64,000 nucleotides of DNA from Clostridium sp. D33t1_170424_F3 (GCF_015667585.1 NZ_JADPEG010000019.1:1-64000), one strand, 5' to 3'. Shown: positions 1 to 9,256, counted from the stretch's first letter. The notes: generated by a model not told the origin, from the sequence alone. Translations and numbers: made by a program.

Positions 1-210
1 GTCGGTGCGAAATACGAAATCTACACCATCATGCACGACCTGATCAAAGAGGGCAAATCGATCATCATGATCTCCTCCGAGATGCCGGAGCTGCTGGGCA
101 TGGCAGACCGCGTCATGGTCATGTGCGAAGGCCGCGTTACCGGCATCCTCAGCCGCGAAGAGGCCGACTCCGTCCAGGTCATGCGCCTGGCCACCGCGTT
201 TATGAAATAA
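1..210 (+). CDS. mglA: Sugar ABC transporter ATP-binding protein, C-terminal fragment (MglA-like)
   Basis: The window opens inside this gene; only the last 69 codons are present. The frame reads through the D-loop/H-loop end of an ABC ATPase: a segment with [18 protein letters not shown], the usual H-loop neighbourhood of the second ATPase half of MglA/RbsA/XylG-type sugar importers, followed by the typical short tail ending in FMK. The permease gene follows about 100 bp downstream on the same strand, so this is the energising subunit of the same importer. Assignment to galactose (MglA) rather than ribose or xylose rests on the permease and the nearby gal genes and is an inference. Confidence 0.85.
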   Translation, partial: VGAKYEIYTIMHDLIKEGKSIIMISSEMPELLGMADRVMVMCEGRVTGILSREEADSVQVMRLATAFMK

Positions 211-317
211 ATCCGCGGCCGGAAGGGCACGGATTTCAGGGAATTTCCCTAAAGCGGCTGGGCCGGATGTACGAAGCGGTTCGGGCGCTGCAAAAAAAGA
301 AAGTGAGGTAAATGGGT

Positions 318-1529
318 ATGCAAGGAGAAAAGACGATTCCCCGCAAAAAGTATGCGCTGATCTTTATAGTCGTCGGTGCGATACTGGCTATCCTCGGAGT
401 CGCGTTTAATTTCATACTTGACGCAACAAAAACATTTGATATGCCGTGGTTTATTCTGGGTATCGGTGCGATCGCCCTCATCTACGGCGTGGTACAGATT
501 ACAAGAGGCGAGCGCCTCCATCCCGAAGTTTCCTTCTCTGCGAAAACTGCGAAAAACTTTTTGACAAACAATGCAATTATGCTGGCATTGCTGGTACTGG
601 TTGTTGTAATCTGCTTCATTGAGCCGCGCTTCATGCAGATCCGCGTGCTGCTGGACATTCTGACCCAGTCCTCCACCAGAATGATTATCGCTCTTGGTAT
701 CTGCTTCACCCTGTTGATTGCCGGTACTGACCTGTCCGCTGGCCGTATGGTTGGTCTGGCGGCTGTTATCTCCACCTCTATGCTGCAGACTGCTACATAT
801 GCGAACCGTTTCTATCCGAACCTGCCGGAACTGTGGGTCGGTATTCCGATTGTTGCGGCGATCATCGCCTGCATGCTCTTCGGTACCCTGAACGGCTTCC
901 TGGTAGCAAAATATGACATGCACCCCTTCATCGCGACGTTGGCGGTACAGGTTATGATTTACGGCGCATGTTCTCTGTATTTCGACATGCCTCCGAACAA
1001 CTCCCAGCCGATCGGCGGCGTCCGTCCGGACTTCGCTGCAATTGGCCAGACCAAGATTGGCGGACAGTTCTCCATCCTGATTCCGATCGCAATTGTCTTT
1101 ACGGTCGCAATCTGGTTTGTTCTGAATAAAACCGTGTTTGGCAAGAACGTCTACGCCATCGGCGGCAACCGCGAAGCGGCTGTTGTTTCCGGCGTCAACG
1201 TGTTCAAGACCATCATGGGCATCTTTATCCTCGCTTCCTTCCTGTATGGTGTTGGCGGCGTTCTGGAAGCGGCAAGAACCGCTGGTGCAACGAACAACTA
1301 TGGTAATGGTTACGAACTCGATGCGATCGCGGCCTGCGTGGTCGGCGGCGTATCCCTGAACGGTGGTATCGGTACCGTTGGCGGCATCATCAGCGGCGTT
1401 CTGATCTTCACCGTTATCCAGTACGGCCTGCAGTTCATCGGCGTCAGCCCGATGTGGCAGCAGGTAATCAAGGGCGTCATCATCGCCATCGCAGTTGCGA
1501 TCGATATGTCCAAGTACAGAAGAAAATAA
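318..1529 (+). CDS. mglC: Galactose/methyl-galactoside-type ABC transporter permease (MglC-like)
   Basis: This is an integral membrane permease of the BPD_transp_2 family, which moves a hexose through the membrane as partner of the ATPase upstream. The protein of about 403 residues has many hydrophobic segments spread over its length and the family segment around IGGNREAAVVSGVNV, typical of MglC/RbsC loops. An in-frame ATG at 312 lies only two bases after the GAGGT ribosome site at 305-309, whereas the ATG at 318 is spaced by eight bases and is preferred. It is somewhat longer at the N-terminus than E. coli MglC (336 aa), with two extra hydrophobic segments. A strong terminator follows directly. 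Confidence 0.88.
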   Translation: MQGEKTIPRKKYALIFIVVGAILAILGVAFNFILDATKTFDMPWFILGIGAIALIYGVVQITRGERLHPEVSFSAKTAKNFLTNNAIMLALLVLVVVICFIEPRFMQIRVLLDILTQSSTRMIIALGICFTLLIAGTDLSAGRMVGLAAVISTSMLQTATYANRFYPNLPELWVGIPIVAAIIACMLFGTLNGFLVAKYDMHPFIATLAVQVMIYGACSLYFDMPPNNSQPIGGVRPDFAAIGQTKIGGQFSILIPIAIVFTVAIWFVLNKTVFGKNVYAIGGNREAAVVSGVNVFKTIMGIFILASFLYGVGGVLEAARTAGATNNYGNGYELDAIAACVVGGVSLNGGIGTVGGIISGVLIFTVIQYGLQFIGVSPMWQQVIKGVIIAIAVAIDMSKYRRK

Positions 1530-1558
1530 AAATTACAGGCCCGCACGATTGTGCAAAG

Positions 1559-1639
1559 CCGGATTCCGCGCCATGGCGCGGAATCCGGCCGGCTTGTCCG
1601 GAAAGGCCCGGTGTGAATCATCACACCGGGCCTTTTTGC
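1559..1639 (+). terminator. Double hairpin ending with a rho-independent terminator after mglC
   Basis: Two consecutive inverted repeats lie here. The first (1559-1588) is a perfect 15-bp palindromic arm pair centred on CCATGG. The second pairs AGGCCCGGTGTGA (1604-1616) with its complement ending at 1632 and runs into TTTTT, a standard intrinsic terminator. It separates the transporter genes from the regulator operon that follows. Confidence 0.85.
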
Positions 1640-1714
1640 ATGCCTGAAAAAGGAATCGTCTTTAAAATGATGGAGCGAAATCAGAGGACGAGAAACAGCC
1701 CGCGGCAAAGATAG

Positions 1715-1743
1715 TTGCGCATTTTCTGTTGGAATGGTACAAT
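1715..1743 (+). promoter_or_regulatory. Probable sigma-A promoter of the first two-component operon
   Basis: TTGCGC (1715-1720) and TACAAT (1738-1743) are separated by exactly 17 bp, about 120 bp upstream of the response-regulator start. The intervening leader is AT-rich. No operator was recognised with certainty. Confidence 0.6.
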
Positions 1744-1862
1744 AAATAAAAGCACAAAATGCAAAGGACTTGCAATATAGCAGATTTTCAGGTAAAATCG
1801 TGAAAAGAACCGTCTGAATTCGTCCGCTTTCATCGGGTGGGCAGAAGGAGAATTCTTAAAAT

Positions 1863-3485
1863 ATGGGCTTATATCGTGTAATTGTCGTAGACGACGAGGA
1901 GGAAATCCGCGAGGGGATCATCCGTAAAATAGATTGGGAAACACTTGGCTTTGAGGTGGCGGGCAGCGCCGAAAACGGCTTGGACGCGCTGGAAATGGCG
2001 GAGCACCTGCATCCGGACGTTGTGATGACGGACATCAAAATGCCGTTTATGGACGGGCTGGGGCTGTGCAAAAAAATTTCCGAGCAGATGCCGTCCGTCA
2101 AGCTGATCATCTTTTCGGGCTTTGATGATTTTGAATATGCGCAGAAGGCCATCAAGCTGAACGTCGCGGAATATATGCTCAAGCCCGTCAACGCGCAGGA
2201 GCTGTCCGAGACGCTCAAAAAGCTGAAACGGCAGCTCGATCAGGAGCTGATCGACCGGCGGGATATCGAGACGCTGCGCCACCACTATGAAGAAAGCCTG
2301 CCGGTTTTGCGCGAACAGTTCCTGGTGGGGCTTTTGGAAGGGCGCGTTCCGGAGCAAAAGCTGCGCGCGCAGGCCGGGATGTACCGGCTGAACCTGCGCG
2401 CCAAATATTGGACCGTCGCGCTGATCCATGCGGGGGCCGGCCTGCCGGGCACGGACGCGCGGGCGCTGCACGATGCGGAAGAGCTGATTCCGATCTCCAT
2501 TGCGCGCACGGTCGAAGAAATTTTGGGGCGTTTCTGCCATTTTACCAGCTTTTTGTATTCCGACAATGTTGCGATCCTGGCGGATTTTCCGGACGCGATC
2601 GGTGTTACCAGTTTGATTACCGGCCTGAATGAGGTGTGTAAAAGCGCGAGCCGCGTGCTGGAGGGGGACATCGCCGCAGGGATCGGCGGTCTGACCGCGG
2701 ACCTGAACGGGATCCGCCGCTCCTACCGGGAGGCGCAGAGTGCGCTGGACTACAGCTCCATCATGGGGGAGGGCCGCGCGGTCTACATCAAGGACGTCGA
2801 GCCGGACGCCTCTGTGCAGGTCCAGTTTGACGAGCAGGACGAGCGCGCCATCCTGAACGCAATCAAGCTGGGCGGGGAAGAGGATATTACCAAGGTAATC
2901 AACGAGTTGTTCTCCCGCATCGAAACGATTTTGCCATTCAGCCAGTACCAGGTGTACCTGGTCGAAATGGTGACCTCCCTGCTGAAGGTAATCCGCACCT
3001 ATGAGCTGAACACGGACGAAATTTTTGGCAAGGATTTCAACTATTTTACCGCGTTTGCCACACATTCCCCCTCCAAAATCCGGCAGTGGATGATTGAGAG
3101 CTGCTGCAAGATCAGCGTGCAGATCAAACGGGAGCGGCTGGATTCCACCAAACTGCTGGCGCGCAATGCGAAGCTCTATATTGAAGAGCACTATATGGAC
3201 CCGGAGATTTCCGTGGAAATGCTCTGCGCCCATCTGCATGTCAGCCCCGCGTATTTTTCCACGGTATTTAAGCGTGAGACGGAAATGAGCTTCGTCTCCT
3301 ACCTGACGGAGGTGCGGTTGCAGCAGGCACTGAACCTGCTCAATACCACCGATGACAAGACATATGTGATTGCCGGAAAGGTCGGCTATACGGAGCCGAA
3401 CTATTTCAGCTATGTTTTTAAAAAACGATTTGGTGTTTCTCCGTCCAAATACCGGACCGCCGGACGGGACGGAGCGAATGTGTAA
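1863..3485 (+). CDS. AraC-type two-component response regulator (YesN-like)
   Basis: A 540-residue DNA-binding response regulator. Residues 1-120 form a receiver domain: acidic pocket D10/D11, phospho-acceptor D57 in VVMTDIKMP, and conserved K107 in MLKPV. A middle region of about 300 residues without a recognised catalytic motif follows, and the last 100 residues are an AraC/XylS double helix-turn-helix ending in the typical YFSYVFKKRFGVSPSKYR. It sits directly upstream of its kinase, 30 bp apart, and of two sugar-binding proteins, so it probably switches on sugar-uptake genes such as the mgl operon upstream. The ribosome site GAAGGAG precedes the ATG. Confidence 0.92.
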   Translation: MGLYRVIVVDDEEEIREGIIRKIDWETLGFEVAGSAENGLDALEMAEHLHPDVVMTDIKMPFMDGLGLCKKISEQMPSVKLIIFSGFDDFEYAQKAIKLNVAEYMLKPVNAQELSETLKKLKRQLDQELIDRRDIETLRHHYEESLPVLREQFLVGLLEGRVPEQKLRAQAGMYRLNLRAKYWTVALIHAGAGLPGTDARALHDAEELIPISIARTVEEILGRFCHFTSFLYSDNVAILADFPDAIGVTSLITGLNEVCKSASRVLEGDIAAGIGGLTADLNGIRRSYREAQSALDYSSIMGEGRAVYIKDVEPDASVQVQFDEQDERAILNAIKLGGEEDITKVINELFSRIETILPFSQYQVYLVEMVTSLLKVIRTYELNTDEIFGKDFNYFTAFATHSPSKIRQWMIESCCKISVQIKRERLDSTKLLARNAKLYIEEHYMDPEISVEMLCAHLHVSPAYFSTVFKRETEMSFVSYLTEVRLQQALNLLNTTDDKTYVIAGKVGYTEPNYFSYVFKKRFGVSPSKYRTAGRDGANV

Positions 3486-3515
3486 TGGAAGGCCCGCGTT
3501 CCGGGGGAGGACAGG

Positions 3516-5381
3516 ATGCTGAAACGATATAAAGCCATAACCGACCGGGCCCGGCACGCGCTCAAACGGCGCAGCATCCAGTTTACGATTTCCATCTCCT
3601 TCACGATGGTCGCCGTAGCGGGAATGATCCTGGTGGCTGCGATTTTATCCGCGCGCTTTATCAGCTCCAGCGAGCAGATGGTCTCCGAGGATAACCGCCG
3701 CATGCTGAACCAGGTCAACCTGAATCTGGACAACTACCTGCACAACATGATGAAGGTTTCCGATTCCATGTATTACCGCGTGATTAAAAACGTCGACCTT
3801 TCCTCGGATCTGGACAAGCTGACACAGGACATGCGTCTGCTGTATGAGACCAACCGCGACCTGCTGGTCAGTGTCGCGGTCTTTACGGACAGCGGCGAGG
3901 TCATCGCCGCGGAGCCGCTTTCCCAGCTGAAATTTACGGTGGACCCCAAAAGCCAGGACTGGTTTGTCGATGCGAATAATAAAATTGAAAACCTGCATTT
4001 CTCCACCCCGCATGTGCAGAATCTTTTCACGAATTCCGACAACCGGTACAGCTGGGTCGTCTCTCTCAGCCGTTCCGTGGAGCTGACCCGCAGCGGGTCG
4101 ATTCTGCACGGCGTTTTGCTGGTCGATATGAATTTCAGCGGCATCGAGCAGATCTGCAAGAATGTCGATCTCGGCGAATCGGGGTATCTGTACCTGATGG
4201 ACGGGAAGGGAGAAATCATCTACCACCCGCGCCAGCAGTTGATTTATTCCAATCTGATCCATGAAAATAATCTGGTCGCCGCGAACTATGAGGACGGCAA
4301 CCACCGCGAATCGTTTGAGGGGCAGGAACGCCTGGTTACGGTAAAGACCGTCGGTTATACCGGCTGGAAGATTGTGGGCGTGTCCCCGATGTCGGACATC
4401 ACAAGCGATTATAACCAGATTCAGGTCTTCTCCTGGTTCTTTGTGTTTTTTGCAACCTTCCTGTTGATTTCCGTCAATATGTTCCTTTCCTCCCGCATCG
4501 CGGACCCAATCAAGGCGTTGGAAAAGTCTGTCAAGGAGCTGGAAAAGGGGGACCTGGACGCGAAGATTTCCATCGACGGCTCCTATGAGGTACAGCACCT
4601 CGGCAAGACCATCACCTCCATGGCGCAGCAGATGCGCAAGCTGATGGACGACGTTGTGGCGGAGCAGGAGAGCAAGCGCAAGAGCGAGATGGATGCGCTG
4701 CAGTCGCAGATCAATCCGCATTTCCTTTATAATACGCTGGATTCCGTCGTCTGGATGGTGGAAAACGAGCGGTACGACGGCGCAATCCAGATGGTCACGG
4801 CGCTGGCGCGATTGTTCCGCATCAGCCTGTCCAAGGGAAAAAACATCATCTCCGTGGAGGATGAGCTGGAACACGTCCGCAATTACCTGACCATCCAGAA
4901 AATCCGGTATAAAAATAAATTTGTCTATGATATTCAGGCGGAGCCGAACGCACTGCGCTGCGCGACGATCAAACTGATCGTGCAGCCGTTGGTGGAAAAC
5001 GCCATCTACCACGGTATGGAGTTCATGGACGGCGACGGCGAAATTAACATTCGCGCCTATCTGAAGGACGGGGACCTATATATCGACGTGGAGGACAACG
5101 GACTCGGCATGCCGCAGGAGAAGGCGGAATCGCTGCTGACCGGAGATTCCGGTAAAACGCGCGGGAAAGGCTCCGGCATCGGTCTGAAAAACGTACAGGA
5201 GCGCATCCAGCTTTATTTTGGCGCGGAATACGGCCTGTCCATCCACAGCGAACCCGACGAAGGCACCACGGCGCGCATCCATCTGCCGGCGATGACAGTG
5301 GAGGACATCGACCGCAACGGCGGTACAGCTCCCGGACGAGGCGGGCGGAAATCCATGGACGGAGGGGAACGCCATGCATAA
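3516..5381 (+). CDS. YesM-type sensor histidine kinase
   Basis: A 621-residue membrane kinase with the standard YesM layout: transmembrane segment about 25-47, an extracellular sensor of about 250 residues (Cache-like), a second transmembrane segment about 303-325, a HAMP linker, a His_kinase domain with phospho-acceptor H402 in NPHFLYN, and an ATPase domain with the N-box VENAIYHG and the DNGLGM and GKGSGIGLKNV glycine boxes. It follows its cognate regulator by 30 bp and overlaps the start of the next gene by 8 bp, so kinase and binding protein are translationally coupled. The ligand is presumably a sugar presented by that binding protein. Confidence 0.92.
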   Translation: MLKRYKAITDRARHALKRRSIQFTISISFTMVAVAGMILVAAILSARFISSSEQMVSEDNRRMLNQVNLNLDNYLHNMMKVSDSMYYRVIKNVDLSSDLDKLTQDMRLLYETNRDLLVSVAVFTDSGEVIAAEPLSQLKFTVDPKSQDWFVDANNKIENLHFSTPHVQNLFTNSDNRYSWVVSLSRSVELTRSGSILHGVLLVDMNFSGIEQICKNVDLGESGYLYLMDGKGEIIYHPRQQLIYSNLIHENNLVAANYEDGNHRESFEGQERLVTVKTVGYTGWKIVGVSPMSDITSDYNQIQVFSWFFVFFATFLLISVNMFLSSRIADPIKALEKSVKELEKGDLDAKISIDGSYEVQHLGKTITSMAQQMRKLMDDVVAEQESKRKSEMDALQSQINPHFLYNTLDSVVWMVENERYDGAIQMVTALARLFRISLSKGKNIISVEDELEHVRNYLTIQKIRYKNKFVYDIQAEPNALRCATIKLIVQPLVENAIYHGMEFMDGDGEINIRAYLKDGDLYIDVEDNGLGMPQEKAESLLTGDSGKTRGKGSGIGLKNVQERIQLYFGAEYGLSIHSEPDEGTTARIHLPAMTVEDIDRNGGTAPGRGGRKSMDGGERHA

Positions 5382-6345
5382 ACGGACGATCGTTTCTTTT
5401 TTCCTGATCATGGTGCTGTTGGGCGCCTCTCTGATCTGGATTTCCAGCGACAGCGTGTGGAACAAAAAACAAAAAGGGACGTACCAGATCTCCTATATCG
5501 CCCGCGGGAAAAAGACGGAAAGCTGGAGCACCATTGAGCAGGGAATCAATCAGGCCGCCAGCGATCTGGGCGTGGAAATCACTCCCATCTATCTTTCCAG
5601 TGAGAACAATGTACGGGAGCAGATCAGCCTGCTGCGCCGTGAGGTGGAAAACGGTGCGGACGCGATTGTCATCGCGCCGGTCAACTCTCAGAATCTGCGG
5701 ACCCCGATTGCAAAAGCGACGGAATCGGTGCCCGTGGTCACAATCGAATCGACGGTAGAGGATATGGCGAGCCTGCCGTATGTCGGCTGCGACAACTATG
5801 AGCTGGGGCAGAAACTGGCGCGCGAAATCATCCACAGCGGCGGTAAGGGCAATAAGGTGGCGATTCTGCAAAACAGCCTGGGAAGCTCCAGCGTCAAGGA
5901 GCGGTACCAGGGTATGGTGGAAAGCCTGCAACAAAATGGAATGGAGCTCTCCTTCTGGGAAATTCCGGACGATCCGACCCAGGCATATGAGACGGCTAAG
6001 ACACTGTTGCAGGAAAATACCGTGAACAAGGCGGTGGCTTTTGACGGGGCCACGCTGGAATCGCTGGCCAAAGCGGAAAAAGACCTCAGCCCGCCGGGCG
6101 TCACTACGGTGGAAATCTACGGCGTGGGGCGTACCAACCAGGTGGTTTCCTATGTGGAGGAGAAGGTGATTACCTCCCTCTGCGTGCAGAATGAATTCAA
6201 CATCGGCTACCTCGGCGTGAAGACCGCAGTCAATATGATCAACGGCCTGCACGGCGAGAACACGATTGTCAACTTTTCCATTGTCAACGCCTCAGATATG
6301 TATTCCCCGGAAAATCAGCGCCTGCTTTTCCCGTTTGTCCGCTGA
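5374..6345 (+). CDS. Membrane-anchored periplasmic-binding-protein-like sugar sensor
   Basis: A 323-residue protein of the Peripla_BP_4 (ribose/xylose-binding) family: after an N-terminal hydrophobic segment (about residues 5-24) come the two Rossmann-like lobes, with GADAIVIAPVNSQNL typical of the first and a hinge near residue 235. No lipobox cysteine is visible, so the N-terminus may stay as an uncleaved anchor. The gene overlaps the kinase gene by 8 bp. Together with the known XylFII-LytS pair of Clostridium beijerinckii, in which an anchored binding protein hands the sugar signal to a kinase, this suggests a sensory rather than a transport role; that is inference. Confidence 0.8.
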   Translation: MHKRTIVSFFLIMVLLGASLIWISSDSVWNKKQKGTYQISYIARGKKTESWSTIEQGINQAASDLGVEITPIYLSSENNVREQISLLRREVENGADAIVIAPVNSQNLRTPIAKATESVPVVTIESTVEDMASLPYVGCDNYELGQKLAREIIHSGGKGNKVAILQNSLGSSSVKERYQGMVESLQQNGMELSFWEIPDDPTQAYETAKTLLQENTVNKAVAFDGATLESLAKAEKDLSPPGVTTVEIYGVGRTNQVVSYVEEKVITSLCVQNEFNIGYLGVKTAVNMINGLHGENTIVNFSIVNASDMYSPENQRLLFPFVR

Positions 6346-6374
6346 AGCAGACGGCAGAAAGGAATGAAACATCG

Positions 6375-7439
6375 ATGACGCGGCTTTTTTTGAAACGAAT
6401 TACAGCGCTGGCGATTTGTCTGCTGTTGCTGGCGCTCACCTCCTCCTGCGGGGAGGACGAAACGGGGCAGCAGCTGGAGACCATCAAGATCGGCGTGGCG
6501 ACCTACCGCAGCGACGATACGTTCGTCGCCAGTCTTTGTGAAGATTTGGAAAACCTGGTAAAGGAAAAAGAAAACGAGACAGGGAAAAAGATCATTTTAA
6601 ATGTGGTGGACGGTAAAAACAGCCAGTCGAACCAGAACGATCAGGTCGATACCTTTATTGCGCAGTCGTACAACGTCATCTGTGTCAATCCGGTGGACCG
6701 CACGGTGGCGGCGGTCATCGTGGACAAGGCCAAACGCGCCAATATCCCGGTGATCTTCTTCAACCGCGAGCCGGTGGAGGAGGATATCCGCATGTGGGAC
6801 AAGGTGTACTATGTCGGCACAGACGCGAAGGAATCGGGGATCCTGGAGGGGCAGCTGATCATCGAGGCGCTCAGGGAGAATCCGGGCATCGACAAAAACG
6901 GCGACGGAAAGCTGCAATACGTGATGCTGGAGGGCGAGCAGGCGCATCAGGATTCCCTGATCCGCACGGAATATTCCGTCAAAACCATCACCGCCGCCAA
7001 TATCCAGATGGAAAAGCTGGCGAACGACACGGCGAGCTGGCAGCGGTCGCTGGGCGCGGCGAAGATGCGTTCCTGGCTCGATCTGTACGGCAACGGGATC
7101 GAGGTAGTGCTCAGCAACAACGACGATATGGCGCTGGGGGCGATCGATGCGCTCAAAGAAGCGGATATGCTGGAAGACGGACCGATTGTTGTAGGGATCG
7201 ACGGGACCAAGGCGGCGCTGCAGTCCATCCTGGACGGGGAGTTGTACGGCTCCGTTATCAATGACGCCCGCCGGCAGGCTCTGGCCATGCTGGACATCGG
7301 GTGCGTGCTTGCGGCAGGTGAAAACCCGCAGGAGCGCCTGCGCGTGGTCAACGGGCAGTATGTGCGGGTGCCGCACCGCGTTGTGACAAAGGAAAACGCA
7401 CAGGAGGAGCTTGACGAGTTGCTCAGTCCGACGGAATAG
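6375..7439 (+). CDS. mglB: Galactose/glucose-binding lipoprotein (MglB-like)
   Basis: A 354-residue extracellular solute-binding protein. The N-terminus is a lipoprotein-type signal with a cysteine at residue 25 in LTSSC, an imperfect lipobox. The mature part matches MglB-type proteins: NVICVNPVDRTVAAVIVDKA in lobe 1, an acidic DKNGDGKLQYV segment resembling the calcium-binding loop of galactose-binding proteins, and NNDDMALGAIDALK in lobe 2. It is probably the ligand-capturing component for the MglA/MglC importer upstream, here transcribed with the regulators. A strong terminator follows. Galactose or glucose specificity is inferred from the family and the gal genes. Confidence 0.85.
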   Translation: MTRLFLKRITALAICLLLLALTSSCGEDETGQQLETIKIGVATYRSDDTFVASLCEDLENLVKEKENETGKKIILNVVDGKNSQSNQNDQVDTFIAQSYNVICVNPVDRTVAAVIVDKAKRANIPVIFFNREPVEEDIRMWDKVYYVGTDAKESGILEGQLIIEALRENPGIDKNGDGKLQYVMLEGEQAHQDSLIRTEYSVKTITAANIQMEKLANDTASWQRSLGAAKMRSWLDLYGNGIEVVLSNNDDMALGAIDALKEADMLEDGPIVVGIDGTKAALQSILDGELYGSVINDARRQALAMLDIGCVLAAGENPQERLRVVNGQYVRVPHRVVTKENAQEELDELLSPTE

Positions 7440-7451
7440 AATGCATAAAAG

Positions 7452-7503
7452 AAACCGCGCGGCGGAAGGGCCTGTTTTAACCCTTCCGCCGCGCGGTTTT
7501 TAT
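7452..7503 (+). terminator. Rho-independent terminator of the regulator/binding-protein operon
   Basis: AAACCGCGCGGCGGAAGGG (7452-7470) pairs with its exact complement at 7481-7499 and is followed by a T-rich run. The 19-bp GC-rich stem makes this one of the strongest terminators in the window. Confidence 0.9.
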
Positions 7504-7628
7504 TGTAACCTCCCCAAACAGCCGGCGTTCTGCTATCCGCCGGATCAAGTGTATGTCACGAGGACATACCGAATGGATCAGAGGGAGTAAACAGAAATTG
7601 TACACGGAACCGTAAAATCGAAAAGCCA

Positions 7629-7961
7629 TCAACAGGTCATCATGGAATGCACGACCAGATCCCCCGGTACGCATTCCGGCCCCTCCACAATGGTTTTATC
7701 GGCAGAAATACGGCGCTGTTCCAGCAGACGGCGCACAATGGGCCAGCCGCTGCTCAGCACGCAGATGGCGTACACGTGGTCGCTGCACTTTTTCCGGATT
7801 CCGTCGGCAACCGATTCCAGATCGGTGCTGCTCTGCACCAGCGGAATGACGAGGTGGTATTTCTGCTGTAGCTGGGAGACGCCGGGGAGGTCGCTCCGGG
7901 TTCCGATATTGAGAATCAGCACGGTCGGCAGGCTGGCATTTCCCAATTCCATAAAGTCCAT
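7629..7961 (-). CDS. Truncated alpha/beta-hydrolase-like small protein
   Basis: A 110-residue ORF on the minus strand with a good ribosome site (AAGGAG) that lies inside the tail of the upstream dapA-like gene, so it is co-transcribed. Its order of motifs resembles the N-terminal half of clostridial alpha/beta hydrolases: PTVLILNIG (strand before the oxyanion loop), YHLVIPLV, then ICVLSSGW where such proteins carry a nucleophile elbow of GLSxG type, then DKTIVEGP. It stops at about half of the usual 230-270 residues and the elbow glycine is valine. It is therefore either a decayed hydrolase or a shortened paralogue of unknown role. The similarity is from recognition of pattern, not a search. 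Confidence 0.55.
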   Translation of the reverse strand: MDFMELGNASLPTVLILNIGTRSDLPGVSQLQQKYHLVIPLVQSSTDLESVADGIRKKCSDHVYAICVLSSGWPIVRRLLEQRRISADKTIVEGPECVPGDLVVHSMMTC

Positions 7962-7979
7962 AGCAAAGCTCCTTTCTTC

Positions 7980-8939
7980 TTACAGGCCGCAGGCGCGGCG
8001 GCAAAGCGTCTGCGAACGGGTTGCCGCCGTGCGGTGCGAATCCAAATGGTCCGCGCACAGGTGGTATTTTTCTAAAACCAACCGCAGTTTTTCCGCCAGA
8101 GCCGGTTCCATTTCACAGAGCGGCAGGCGGCAGGGCCCGACGTCCAAACCCATGTAAATGAGCGCCTGCTTGACCGGAATCGGGTTGACGTCGCAGAACA
8201 GCGCTTCGATCAGCGCCAGGTATTGCAGCTGCAGCGTGTGGCTGCGTTCCGAATCTCCGTCAAAAAAGTGTTGGCACAGGTCGTGCACCGCGCAGGGCAT
8301 CAGATTGGACCAAACAGAGATCACGCCTTTTGCTCCCAGCGCCAGTGCGGAAGCGATCTGGTCGTCGTTTCCGGAATAAAGGTCCAGCCGGTCTCCGCAC
8401 AGGGCGGCGATTTCCGCCATCTGCGAGAAATTTCCGCTGGCTTCTTTGACGCCTACGATGCGCTCATTTTCGCAGAGAGCCGAATACGTCTCCGGCTGGA
8501 TGTTCACCCCGGTGCGGGCCGGGATATTATAAAGGATCACCGGCAGATCCGTGGCGTTCGCACAGGCGTCGAAGTGGCGGATCAGGCCCCGCTGAGACGC
8601 CTTATTGTAATAGGGCGTCACATGCAGCAGGGCGTCGGCCCCGGCGAGCGCCGCCGCCTTGGACAGCGCGACCGCGTGCGCCGTATTGTTGGACCCGGCC
8701 CCGGCGATCACGGGAACCCGGTGGTTGACGCGCCGTACCGTATAGGATACGAGCGCCCGGTGCTCCTCATCCGTCAGGGTGGAACCCTCGCCGGAGGTGC
8801 CTGCCACGACGATGGCGTCGGTATGCCCTGCAAGCTGCAGATCGATCAAACGCCCCAGCATTTCGTAGTGAATCCCTCCATCGGGATGCATGGGAGTGAC
8901 CAGCGCAACACCTGCGCCGCGAAAAACCGTTCTGTTCAT
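7980..8939 (-). CDS. dapA: 4-hydroxy-tetrahydrodipicolinate synthase family aldolase (DapA-like)
   Basis: A 319-residue class I aldolase of the DapA/NanA superfamily. The Schiff-base lysine K165 is in VGVKEASG and the assisting tyrosine Y137 in ILYNIPARTG; the pyruvate-binding loop reads GTSGEGSTL, close to the DapA form (GTTGE). DapA condenses pyruvate with aspartate semialdehyde in lysine and diaminopimelate synthesis. The ATG at 8939 has AAGGATG at good spacing; a TTG 18 bp upstream lacks its own site. No other lysine gene is nearby and the neighbours are gal genes, so a related aldolase role in sugar-acid breakdown remains possible. Confidence 0.8.
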   Translation of the reverse strand: MNRTVFRGAGVALVTPMHPDGGIHYEMLGRLIDLQLAGHTDAIVVAGTSGEGSTLTDEEHRALVSYTVRRVNHRVPVIAGAGSNNTAHAVALSKAAALAGADALLHVTPYYNKASQRGLIRHFDACANATDLPVILYNIPARTGVNIQPETYSALCENERIVGVKEASGNFSQMAEIAALCGDRLDLYSGNDDQIASALALGAKGVISVWSNLMPCAVHDLCQHFFDGDSERSHTLQLQYLALIEALFCDVNPIPVKQALIYMGLDVGPCRLPLCEMEPALAEKLRLVLEKYHLCADHLDSHRTAATRSQTLCRRACGL

Positions 8940-9230
8940 AAAGTAACATCCTTTCAAGCGACCGCATGATACTCAAATTTAAAATCCTCTTTCCGGCGTT
9001 TTGCCGTCCCGGAAAGGTAGCCCTATTATAAAACAAACCGCTGTGAAAAGGGATCAAAAGGACAGAAAGATTTCCGCCCTTTCCGTTAAGATCCCATGAG
9101 GAATCCGCGTCAACACGCAGGTTGAAAAGCGGTCCGGAAAAGAATATCTGTACGGCGTGAAATGCTGAAGCCTGGAAAACGGAAGATGTTCCGCCTGTTC
9201 ACGATCTAGACGGACAATCAGCGCAATAAA
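8940..9230. other. Intergenic region upstream of the dapA-like gene
   Basis: About 290 bp without a credible gene. On the minus strand a TATAAT -10 box reads at 9025-9030 (complement of attata), about 90 bp upstream of the dapA-like start; its -35 match is weak. The remaining bases up to the galE terminator show no repeat or conserved RNA that could be recognised. Confidence 0.4.
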
Positions 9231-9256
9231 AAAGCCCCCGGTTTTAACCGGGGGCT
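9231..9256 (-). terminator. Rho-independent terminator of galE
   Basis: On the minus strand AGCCCCCGGTT and AACCGGGGGCT form a hairpin followed by TTTTTTATT, 19 bp past the galE stop. It isolates galE from the dapA-like gene. Confidence 0.88.

Noticed and set aside
1869-5012. Long minus-strand frames opposite the first regulator and kinase (562 and 455 codons)
   Set aside because: They are antisense shadows of clear two-component genes, rich in Arg, Gln, His and Val as expected for such frames, with no start context.
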